From Orobanche coerulescens (Eukaryota > Streptophyta > Magnoliopsida > Lamiales > Orobanchaceae): a DNA stretch of 64,000 nt. The position numbers and the translations under genes were made by a program. The DNA is taken from assembly GCA_033398695.1 (NCBI GenBank), contig CM065801.1, positions 46,882,358 to 46,946,357 on the forward strand, written 5' to 3'. The notes beneath the pieces were generated by a model. The model had not been told where the DNA came from. It saw nothing but the letters and a program-made list of their open reading frames with translations, and searched no databases. Shown here one piece after another: positions 54,656 to 64,000 of this stretch. The first letter of the stretch is position 1; each line of letters opens with the position of its first letter.

Positions 54656-57400
54656 CAACACACGACAGCTCTGGTGCTTGGCAAATGCAGATAACTATGG
54701 TGTTACGATTGCCTGTTATAGCGGCTATCCGGGTTTGAGGTATATTTTCCGGCAGGTAATGATAATGGTTTGTGATACTGGTCGTTGATGCTGAGGCCTC
54801 GTGGCTTACATCGACGTGATTCAGAACGAGGATGATGGTGGATGTGCATTTATAATGTTTAGAGTCCGGCGATGTTTTGTATTTAGTATAGTTCGACCGA
54901 GGAGCGAGAAGTGGGCAAGAGAGTTTTGTTTTTTGTTTTCGGCAGAGCAACCGTGATCAACTGATTCGATGAAGGGTAACACGTGGTCCGATTTGGATAA
55001 AATTTGGATAGCATATTGGAGACACTAGGATATTTATTTTGACCGGTTGGATTGTGATTTAGAGTTCTAGATCGTGAGTTATTACTGCTTCAAGTTGCTA
55101 AGCAGATTTGATTTTGGATGAAAGTTGAGGTTTGGAGCCGCGGGGATGGACCGAGGAAAGCTATCTCGTCAACTTTGGCACACCCCCATGAATGGAGAGT
55201 ATTGTTTATACTTTTCATATTTCGTGGAATATAAATATGCTTGTTACTATTCGTGTTATCATGATTACATGATTGTGTTAATTGATGACTATGTGGTTCA
55301 GTTGTGTAGAATTGTGTTGTTTTGTAATAGATTGTATAAATATATTATTTAATAATTATGTGTTGATATTAATTCATACTTTAGAACTTGTTTTATTTTT
55401 GAAGCGAGGATTTGTGTGAATACTAATTGTGAAATTGAGCAAGTGGATTTTGTGGTGACGTAGTTAAAGTGGTATTCGGAGTATCTTTGGTTCAACAAGC
55501 AATTGTTGATTTGTTCAAAATTGTGTTATTTCGTGATCGAAAATATTACTTAAAAATGTAAATTATATAATTAATTTTGGATTATGTGTTGACTATAGAT
55601 GTCATTTCTAACAAGTACTTTAATTATGTTTTATAGGTTCTTACATTTGAAGTCTTGCATTTTTTGGTGTGTCAGAGTATTTACGTTCACTGTGGGAGGA
55701 TCCGACAAGACTTCGTGGGAATCCACAACCTCTGGACGCATTCATTAACATTTGGATTAACTATTATGTGAAGACCCAGCGGGGCCTAGGGGGGATCTGT
55801 AACCTCTGGCTGGGTACACAATTAATCACGAGGAGCTTTGTAACTTGTGATATGATGAAATGTTTGTGATATTCTGGAATATCACAAGGTTAGACTTTCT
55901 ATAATGTCTGGAATGTAATACATACTTATCAACGGTAGTTGGCTAGAACGAAAACGAGATAAGATGATGTGGTGTGATCATGGTTTTAGTATAATTTCCC
56001 GGGATATCAATGTAAATTTCAATCTTTATTTCAAATATTTATAAGAACTCAAGGGTTTTGAAATGTTTTTATTTAAGTGAGTATATTTTGGGATTTTCCA
56101 AAGATTGTTTTAATAGTTGTTTTGCCTGTTGTTGTTGCGTCAAGTGACTTGATTGTTTATATTTGGGATGTGGTTTGTATAACTCGAAACCTTGCACTAG
56201 CTAAATTTCAATTTGCTAACGCCCGATGTTTCGGGGGTGGATGCCTTTTATGATGAAAGGCGACGATATTAATCACAAGAGAGTTGGTTTTGTGTCAGTA
56301 TTGTCTCGTTGTATTTTTCCTCCACTGTCATGTTCTATCCTTGCATGGTTGTATTAAAACAATTTGGTATCGTGGGTACGCACTTAGTCAATTGTCTGTT
56401 TTATTTTGGTTATTGTTTTTGTATGGTTTGACCTTGCTGGCCAGTTGTGTGTTTGGTTGTATTGTAATTAGCCTAGTAGATCCTTGTGACAAGAGTCTAC
56501 GACGCTGTAATACTCCCCGATATTTCTGGGGGTGTTACAAAATATGGCAATAGAGCTTAAATTTGTGAAAACCTAGGTTGTTGGGTCGAGTCAAGTCTAA
56601 TCATGTTGTGTCGAGTAGTGTTGAACGAGTCGTTGTTCGAATTGCCGATTATGATTAGTGGCATAGTGCAGCCATCAGAGTCGTGCTACCTGTGATTGTA
56701 AGTCTTCTCAACTATTACTTTTATTATTTATTTATTTGTGAATTATGATGATGTTTTGTGAATTAGACTCGTGACGAATTGGCCATCGTGATTGTGGGTG
56801 TTTCAATCGTGGCCGTGGATGTTTCAATCGTGATCGTGGAGCGTCGATCTTGATCATGGACGTGGCGGCTGTGGTCTTGTACGTGGCGGTTGTGGTCATG
56901 TATGTAACGAGGGACGAGTTCGATGTCGATTTGTGCTACTTGGCCTGAGTATCGATACCAGCTGTTAGCTTGCGTGGTGTTCTTCTCGTCGACTGAGATT
57001 TTGAATGAGGCGAAGAAACAGGAGACATCTGGTGATTTTTCGGAGAACAAGGGAACTAGAGTTTCTAAACTTCAACCTTCGCTTCATTCATAGTGGAGCC
57101 TCTCAAATTGTTGGAGGAAATAATCGTATCAGGTCGATGTCGTTGACTCCTGGTGACGTGAGGAAGCACTTCAACTGCAATGATCGGGGTCGTATACGTG
57201 CGATTTTCCTTCACCATTGATTAACTGTTTCAAGTGGAGACAAATAGGATGCCAAGCGGTACTTTGCGAGGCGGTCACTAAGATGTGTGGATTGAGTTTC
57301 GAATGGAGATTTAATGATCAATGCTTCGATCATTTTTGTTTTGATATTTGATATCTTGATATTTTTTGTTTTAAGTCTCAATGACGAAACTTTATTTTAG
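54656..57400 (+). mobile_element. Tekay/Del-like chromovirus remnant (unit 2)
   Basis: Counterpart of 15913-18670. LTR end at 56539 (gggggtgttaca), decayed primer site aatatggcaatagagctta next to it, then leader and a Gly/Arg-coding tract. No intact gene. Confidence 0.55.
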
Positions 57401-57413
57401 TTTGGGAGAATCT

Positions 57414-57646
57414 AATACTCTCACTTTTTATTTTATTTAATTTGATAGTCGTGTGGTTACCATTTATTTTTTTAATTTTAATAATTGAGCGTTCTCTTAA
57501 AATTAATTTTTGTTGTGTGATATATATCTTTTTTTAATGGAGTTAATTATTAAATGTAATTTTTGCATTGTACGTGTCATCTGGTTAGCATGTCGAGAAT
57601 TAAATTCGATTTTAAATTCCATTCTTGAGGAATTATACCAAAATTA
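57414..57646. repeat. Direct repeat, unit 2 right copy
   Basis: Counterpart of 18675-18907. Its left partner in this unit (about 52573-54075) is split by the LINE insertion. Confidence 0.45.
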
Positions 57647-59428
57647 GAGTAAATTGCAAAAATCGTCCCTAAAGTTTGGCCAAATTGCATGTTTCATCCC
57701 AAACGTTTAGAAAGTGCAAGGATCGTCCCTATGAGAAACTTTTGGGGCAAATATCGTCCCTGACCAACATCAAATGACCAAAATACCCTTGTCTTCTTCT
57801 TTTTCTATATTTTTTTCAGTTTCTTGCACAAATGGTCCTTGTGTTTCGTCAGGTTTTACAAATTTAGTCCTGATTTTTTTTAAATTATTTATTTAACTAT
57901 TATTATTAGTATTATTTTTTATACATTTTCGACCATTTTTCTTACATTTTTGTCCGTTTTTCTTATATTTTTTTCTGTTTTCATACGCTTTTGTTTGTTT
58001 TTTCTTACGTTTTTGCCCGTTTTCTTATGTTTTTTCCGTTTACATAAGTTTTTGTCCGTTTTTATACGTTTTCGTCCGTTTTTATACGTTTTTGTCCGTT
58101 TTCTTACGTTTTCATCTGTTTTATACGTTTACGTCGGCTTTTCTTAAGTTTTTGTCCGTTTTTTATCGGTTTTTGTCGGTTTTTGTTCATTTTTCTTAGG
58201 TTTTTTTCCGTTTTTCGTATGTTTTTTATGTTTTTATACGTTTTCGCCCGTTTTCTTACGCTTTCATCTGTTTTTATACGTTTTCGCCTGTGTTTCTTAC
58301 GTTTTTGTCCATTTTTATCCGTTTTTGTCCATTTTTATCCGTTTTTGTCCATTTTTCTTAAGTTTTTGTCAGTTTTTCTTATGTTTTTCCGTTTTCATAC
58401 ATTTTTGTCTGTTTTTATAAGTTTTGCCCGTTTTCTTACGTTTTCATCCGTTTTTATACATTTTCGTCTGCTTTTCTTAAGTTATTGTCCGTTTTTATCG
58501 GGTTTTGTCAGTTTTTGTCCATTTTTCTTACGTTTTTGTCTGTTTTTCTTGAGTTTTTGTCCATTTTTATTCGTTTTTGTCTGTTTTCTTACATTTTTGT
58601 CCTTTTTTATACATTTTCATGCGTTTTTATCCGTTTTTAAATGTTTTCACCCGTTTTCTGACGCTTTCATCCATTTTTATACGTTTTCGTCCATTTTGAT
58701 CCGTTTTTGTCCCTTTTATACTTGTCTATTTTACCCGTTTTGGTGTGTATAAAAACGTAAGAAAAACGGACGAAAACATATAAAAACGGATGAAAACGTA
58801 AGAAACTGGGCGAAAACGTATAAAAACGGACAAAAACATAATAAAAACTAACAAAAACGTAAGAAAACGAACAAAAACATAAGAAAACAGGCGAAAATGG
58901 ATGAAAACGGAAAAAACGTAAGAAAAATGAATAGAAACAGATAAAAACGGACAAAAATGTAAGAAAAACGAGCGAAAACGATAAAAACAGATGAAAGAGT
59001 AAGAAAACGGGTGAAAACGTATAAAAACGGATAAAACGTAAGAAAAACGGACAAAAACGCAAAAAAATGAACAAAAACTGACAAAAAATCGATAAAACGG
59101 ACAAAAACTTAAGAAAAACGGACGAAAACGTATAAAAACAAATGAAAACGTAAGAAAACAAGCAAAAACTATAAAAACGGACAAAAACATATGAAAACAG
59201 AAAAAACGTAAGAAAAACGGACGAAAACGTAAGAAAACGGGCGAAAACATATAAAAACAGACAAAAACGTATGTAAAGTGAAAAAACGTTAGAAAAATGG
59301 GCAAAAACATAAGAAAACCAGACAAAAATGTATGAAAACGGAAAAAACGTAAGAAAAATGGACGAAAATGTATAAAAATATAATACTAATATTAATAGTT
59401 AAATAAATAATTTAAAAGAAATCAGGAC
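57647..59428. repeat. Foldback element of ~20-bp minisatellite (unit 2, longer copy)
   Basis: Same outer end (gagtaaattgc) as unit 1; T-rich arm ~57925-58730, turn near 58748, A-rich arm to ~59385. The right arm goes on into atttaaaagaaatcaggac (to 59428), the inverse of gtcctgattttttttaaatt at 57867, so the inverted repeat includes non-satellite sequence. The outermost ~220 bases of the right arm are missing; at 59429 a different gene-like sequence starts. Confidence 0.75.
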
Positions 59429-60238
59429 GTGTCAGAGACCATTCACAGCTGGAAGGAGCAATGGTTTGACATCGGTGGGAATTGGAGGAGCTCGGTGGAT
59501 AAGCCTGAGCCCGGTGTTGTGGACAGGCGACTCCGGATCTCGGAGTACTTTATTTCCAAAATGCGTAAGTATGAATATTTTGTTCTATTCATTTTTGTTT
59601 AACGCTCATCATTTGTTTCCTGTGCAGATCATATCCTGGCACAAGAGATATCTCTCGAATTTGACGACCGGTCGACAAGCTTTTGGGGCTCCCAGCCGAG
59701 TAGAGGAAATCGCACCTCCTAACCACCGAGGAGAATCTTTGGGCCGTGGGTCTCCGGTCTACCGATCCGAAAATGCTCGAGGGTAATAATGTTTTCCCTT
59801 ATTTTTTTGACACCTTTTCCTTTCTCTTCCAGTTTTCAAGGTTAAGGCCGCGACGGGGAGGAGGGAAACCCCTGCGCAGCGCGTGGAAAGGTTGGCTGCC
59901 GAGGCTGTCGGACGGAGGCGCGTGGGGGCTAGCGAAAAAGGTGGGACGCCGAACTAGAGGCCAGCATCAACAAGATGGAGGCCGATCCTACTGCTACAGT
60001 GCCTCCAATGCCAAGCCCTGCCCGGACCGGCCAGGTGGTGGGAACGGAGGCCGTTGTTGATATGGAGGAGCATTACCTTCCGCTTAACAAGGATCGAGAG
60101 GACCCTTATGCTGGGATGAGAGGGAGGAGGCCGCGCTGGTTCCTTAACTATGTTCGGTCGGCTACTCCTATTGCCGAGATGCTTGGTCGTGTTCCGCCGG
60201 CCGTTGTTGAGTCCAGCCACGTTCGCATTCGGGGATAA
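59429..60238 (+). pseudogene. Multi-exon gag-like transposon gene, 5' fragment (interrupted by LINE)
   Basis: Coding-like exons with plausible splice sites. The first (to 59562, donor C|GTAAGT) reads IHSWKEQWFDIGGNWRSSVD and DRRLRISEYFISKM. A second starts after tttcctgtgcag (59627) and contains LTTEENLWAVGLRSTDPKML in one frame (near 59715-59776) with a stop upstream in that frame. A third starts after ttttcaag (~59840), VKAATGRRETPAQRVERLAA. The last part reads EEHYLPLNKDREDPYAGMRG and RPRWFLNYVRSATPIAEMLG. The style resembles plant proteins annotated as putative gypsy-type transposon gag. Stops and frame changes indicate a pseudogene. The RTE LINE at 60239 splits it from its 3' part (62511-63110). 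Confidence 0.5.
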
Positions 60239-62510
60239 AAACCAAACCAAACATACCCAGTATATTCCGCTCAGAGCAGGGTCTAGGGAGGGTAAGATGT
60301 ACGCATACCATTCCCCTACTTTTTAGGGTAGGGAGGCTGTTTCCGTGAAGACCCCCAACTTAGTGCACAACAAAATATTGAGTGAAAAATACAAAGAAGC
60401 ATACGATTCACAAAAGCTCAAAACCATACCTGAGCTCATGACTTAATTCACATGAGGCTTACCTAAGGGGACTTTGGCTACTACACTCTCGATGCACGCT
60501 GCTCTACCAGAAGAGAGTTTGACTCTGCGCACAGCTCCCTGTGAAAAAAATGCTCTAGGTCAAAGCTAACTGAGACAACCCAACCCTGAGGCTCTCTACT
60601 ACAGAACCGCTTCCTAAAAGGGAATCCACAACTCTGATCTGGCGCCTCCAAGAGCACCTATCAACAGTCATGGTCTCGGATAAGTCTAAGGCCTTCAAAT
60701 CTAATCTCAGCTGCTCCTCCCACGTCCTCCTCGGTCTGCCTCTCCTCCTCCCCCCTACTAGCAATAAACTCTCGACCCTCCTTACCGGAGTAGAGGCCTG
60801 CCTCCTGCGCACGTGGCCAAACCATCTCAATCTCCCTTCCCCAACTTTCGTTGAAATAGGCGCCACTTCTAGCTCGTTCCTGAAAACTCCGTTCGGGATT
60901 CTATCCAACATTGTGCGACCACACGACCAACGTAACATTCTCATTTCAGCCGCTTCCAACTTGCTCTCAAGTGACTTCTTCATCGCCCAACATTCGGAGC
61001 CATACAACATTGCAGGTCTGATTGCCACTCTATAGAATTTACCCTTGAACTTAAGAGGGACTTTCTTGTCGCACAGCACCCCTGTCGTTGCTCTCCACCT
61101 TAGCCACCCCGCCTTGATAGGATGAGTGACATCATTTTCACACTCACCTTCCTTCTGAATGATCGAACCCAAATACTTGAACTTATCCGTACGAGGTACG
61201 ATCTGATCAGCAATCATTACCTCTACTTCTTCCTCGATTGTCTCACCACTAAAGTTATACCAGATATACTCGGTCTTAGACCGGCTTACACGCAAGCCCT
61301 GTGATTCTAACTTAGACCTCCATAACTCTAACTTCGAGTTCACCTCCCTCATTGACCTCGCCACTAACACAATGTCGTCAGCAAAAATCATGCACCACGG
61401 GACGCCATCTTGAATCCCCCATGAAATGACGTCAAGGATTAGAGCGAAGCGAAGAGTCCTTAGCGCCGACCCCTGTGTAGCCCTATCTCAACCGGGAAAT
61501 ACTAGGTGTCACCAACTGGGGTCCTAATACAAGTCCTAGCTTGGAAGTACATGTATTGAATCGCCCTAACGTACGGCGACGGAACCCTCCTCTCTTCTAG
61601 ACTCTTCCAAATAACATCGTGTGGAATGCTATCATAAGCCTTCTCTAGATCAATGAATACCATATGAAGGTCCTTACACTGCTCTCTAAACTTCTCCATA
61701 AGGCGCCTGACGAGATGAATGGCCTCCGTCTTGGACCTCCCCGGCATGAAGCCAAATTGGTTCTCTGAGATCTCAACTCCTCTTCTAACCCTGCATTCCA
61801 CCACTCTTTCCCAAAGTTTCAAAGTGTGACTGAGGAGTTTAATACCCCGATAGTTACTATAAATCTGAGCATTCCCTTTGTTCTTGAAAAACGGCACCAT
61901 AATACTACGCCTCCACTCCGTCGGCATTTAGAATCTCTGAGGTGGATGTTGAAAAGTTCTGCTAGCCACTGAACTCCAACTTCCCCCAGACAAAGCCACA
62001 CCTCAATAGGGATCTGATCCGGGCCTACAGCCTTAGCTCTACCATCTTCATTAGGGAACCCTTTACTTCCTCCTTGCTGATGCTCTCACAGGAACTTAAC
62101 GAATGAGCAGAAGATAGACTAACTTCTTGCACCACCGAGTCGCTTCCCCTAGCCTCGTTGAAAAGTTCAAAAAACTTACCTATTCCACCTCTCCTTACTA
62201 GCCACATCGTTCACTAACACTTGGCCCAAATCATCCTTAATAAACTTAACGGGACTCAGGTCGCGCCGCCCTCTTTCCCTCGCTTTCGCTAGTTTATAAA
62301 CATCATTCGCTCCTTGTTTGGTGTCTAGGCGCTTGTACATCTCCTCATATGCCTCACTTTTAGCCTTAGCCACTGCCTTCTTAGCCTATCTTTTCACCAC
62401 CTTGTAAGCTACAATCTTCAATATTCTCTCCTCCCCAGCACTAACTGACAGAAGCTCCTTAGCACTTGTTTATCCTTAACTTTCTTTTGAACCTCCTCAT
62501 TCCACCACCG
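60239..62510 (-). mobile_element. 5'-truncated RTE-clade LINE
   Basis: The 3' end (minus strand, low coordinates) has the characteristic plant RTE tail: on the plus strand cccagtatattccgctcagagcagggtctagggagggtaagatg. It starts next to gtttggtttggtttttatc. It contains the RT and C-terminal domain but no endonuclease, so it is 5'-truncated near 62510. I could not find a clear target duplication. It separates two parts of a gag-like gene. Confidence 0.85.
60555..62510 (-). pseudogene. RTE LINE reverse transcriptase (broken)
   Basis: Minus-strand pieces in order: WWNEEVQKKVKDKQ (62510 side); AKSEAYEEMYKRLDTKQGAN and GRRDLSPVKFIKD; RT fingers [60 protein letters not shown] and [18 protein letters not shown] (61927-61502); then, after a stop at 61502 and a frame change, catalytic MIFADDIVLVARS (FADD, 61391) and a C-terminal region TDKFKYLGSIIQ, RPAMLYGSECWAMKK, MRMLRWSCGRTMLDRI, RLRWFGHVRRR and GRPRRTWEEQL. 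This order and the last motifs are typical of plant RTE elements. Several stops and shifts make it inactive. The 278-codon C-terminal part remains open. Confidence 0.88.
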
Positions 62511-63110
62511 CCGAAAATGGAGCTGGTAACCAATGACATGGATCTGGCCGAGCAAATTCAGTTCGGGAATGCCCATCTCGAGCGCGCTTTTTGGACCTAT
62601 GTGAAGGCGGCCAGAGAGATTCAAGGCCTAGTTGAGAAGAATAAGTCCATGATGGCCGAGCTCCAAAACTTTCGGGAGGAGCACCATGTCTGCCCTTCTC
62701 TGGTCAAGTCTCTGGAGGACCATATATCATCTTTGAAGGGGGATATGACGATCCTAGAGAGCCGTGCTGGTGAGGCCGACATGAGGAGGGACAAAGCCCG
62801 CGAAATGACTGAGGCGGTCGAGGCGATGCATAAGCAGTGCGAGGAGATCTAGTATGGACACGAGGCTTATCTGAGGGAGATAAATGCCCGGATTGAGCGT
62901 ATGATCGAGCAGGTTGATACCTGCGAGGCTACGGGCTACGCCAAAGGTTTGGCTGCTGGGGCGGCTGCTTTCAAGAAGACTGCTGAGTACGAAGAGCTGA
63001 TCAACCTGAACTACCTCTCCACCTGTTATGAGATGTTGGATCTAATGAAGGAGGGAAGGTCAGTTGAGGAAATTCGCGCCTGCACCGTGAGCCGGGCATC
63101 CGACCTGTAG
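62511..63110 (+). pseudogene. Gag-like transposon gene, 3' coiled-coil part
   Basis: Continues from the fragment at 59429-60238 after the LINE. It reads MELVTNDMDLAEQIQFGNAH, a long charged coiled-coil stretch (AAREIQGLVEKNKSMMAELQ, LEDHISSLKGDMTILESRAG), a TAG at 62850-62852, then INARIERMIEQVDTCEATGY and GLAAGAAAFKKTAEYEELIN, ending VEEIRACTVSRASDL at 63110. Long coiled coils followed by a short Gly/Ala and Tyr/Glu-rich tail are typical of plant proteins annotated as gypsy-type transposon gag. The single stop in otherwise continuous coding suggests recent decay. Confidence 0.5.
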
Positions 63111-63420
63111 GTGGAGCCGATGGATGCCGATGAGGCTGGCGGGAGGTGCGATGCGGCCCTCGCCGGTGAAGGTGAGGGGCAGTCATTTCAGGCGGTCGGC
63201 CAAGGTGGTGCAGCCGATTAGCTTTAGCTTTTTAAGTTTATTTTATGTATGGCCTGCGTGCTCCCTTAGCATTTGTTTTCCCTTTGTTTTTTCTGAATGT
63301 TTCTGTAAAATTCTTTTTTGAATAAATAAGATTTTATTTATCGTACCTGTTTAGTACTTTTCTCTGGGATGTTCAGAATGGGTTGGTTCGACCGTTGCCT
63401 TAATGATATCCTCAATTTAT
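63111..63420. other. Spacer between gag-like gene and minisatellite
   Basis: A T-rich 3'-UTR-like tract with aataaataagattttattt near 63320 that could serve as a polyadenylation region. No gene seen. Confidence 0.5.
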
Positions 63421-64000
63421 TGTGCTGAGGTGAGCTCGGTCTTACGGTGCTGGAGGAGCCGGTCATTCATAGTGCCGAGGCGAGCTCGGTCTTATGGTGC
63501 CGGAGGAGCCGATCATTCATAGTGCCGAGGCGAGCTCGGTCTTATGGTGCCGGAGGAGCCGGTCATTCATAGTGCCGAGGCGAGCTCGATCTTATGGCGC
63601 CGGAGGAGCCGGTGATTTATAGTGCTGAGGCGAGCTCGGTCTTATGGTACTGGAGGAGCCGGTCATTCATAATGCCGAGGCGAGCTCGGTCTTATGGTGC
63701 CGGAGGAGCCGGTCATTCATAGTGCCGAGACGAGCTCGGTCTTATGGTGCCGGAGGAGCCGGTCATTCATAGTGCCGAGGAGAGCTCGGTCTTATGATGC
63801 TGGAGGGGCCGGTCATTCATAGTGTCTAGGCAAGCTCGGTCTTATGGTGCCGGAGGGCCGGCCATTCATTGTGCCGAGGCGAGCTCGGTATTATGGTGCC
63901 GGAGGAGCCGGTCATTCATAGTGCGAGGCGAGCTCGGTCTTATGGTGCTGGAGAAGCCGGTCATTCATAGTGCCGAGGCGAGCTCGGTCTTATGGTGCCG
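63421..64000. repeat. 50-bp minisatellite (two 25-bp halves), runs off window
   Basis: About 11.6 units at a regular 50-bp spacing. Each is made of two related 25-bp halves: agtgccgaggcgagctcggt+cttat and ggtgccggaggagccggtca+ttcat. Divergence between units is low, and a few units have 1-bp deletions (near 63857 and 63924). Because 50 is not a multiple of three, the frame rotates between units, so it is unlikely to be coding. Position after a gag-like gene fits a retrotransposon 3' UTR tandem repeat. Confidence 0.92.

Larger units (their letters stand above)
48558..59285. repeat. Duplicated flank, unit 2 (matches 11063-20545)
   Basis: Starts ATGCCACAATTC, as at 11063, and stays collinear to the point where unit 1 breaks off (gtatgtaaagtgaaa). 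Beyond it the foldback element continues to 59428. The private 1.25-kb LINE accounts for the length difference. Confidence 0.93.

Noticed and set aside
57950..59325. The same Phe-rich frames in unit 2
   Set aside because: Same reason; frames differ between units because of small indels, which a real gene would not tolerate.
63421..64000. CRISPR-like array
   Set aside because: Units are contiguous 50-bp tandem repeats without unique spacers, in a plant genome.

Overview
The window is a plant nuclear, repeat-dominated stretch and almost certainly eudicot. It holds no intact host gene. Everything I can identify is transposable-element DNA, element-derived gene fragments, minisatellites, or unexplained AT-rich filler. 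The lineage is inferred from the element types: an Athila-type Gypsy element with a tRNA-Asp primer site, a SIRE-type Copia element with extra 3' ORFs, a Tekay/Del-like chromovirus remnant, and plant L1-like and RTE LINEs. An asterid or Lamiales origin is a guess only.

Layout. 1-3262: two copies of one ~2-kb LTR family in opposite orientation, best read as nested insertions, interrupting an Athila element. 3263-11062: the right-hand part of that Athila (copy A): end of RT, RNase H, integrase, a third ORF, 3' UTR and 3' LTR. 11063-20545: non-coding flank with chromovirus pieces, a GC-rich hAT-like repeat, a Tekay-like LTR end with primer site, and a foldback element built of ~20-bp minisatellite. 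20546-23464: 5' LTR plus leader of the same ~2-kb-LTR family, minus strand, cut off at 20545/20546. 23581-48557: a full-length Athila (copy B), 5-bp target duplication ATGCC, whose 3' LTR is split by a SIRE-type Copia (35337-47251, target duplication GACCG). 48558-59285: a second copy of the 11063-20545 flank, this time carrying an L1-like LINE insertion (52707-53955). 59286-59428: more of the foldback element. 59429-63110: a broken multi-exon gag-like element gene split by a 5'-truncated RTE LINE. 63421-64000: a 50-bp minisatellite running off the window.

The main structural result is that 3263-20545 and 28828-59285 are the same locus twice. The two 3' LTRs share variants absent from B's own 5' LTR, and both are followed by the same flank beginning ATGCC, so they descend from one insertion. 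Each copy then carries private insertions and stop codons. This is either a tandem segmental duplication or two haplotypes assembled end to end.

The main functional observations concern regulation. In Athila, one ~69-bp minisatellite built on the palindrome GACACGGCCGTGTC lies upstream of both the LTR TATA box and a second, internal TATA box. The internal box precedes a 5' UTR, a ~335-nt intron and the third ORF. The Copia also has a TATA box and a telo-box-bearing leader in front of its extra 3' ORFs. The Copia gag-pol and LTRs show an odd pattern of differences at CAG/CTG sites that may be a sequencing artefact rather than real decay.
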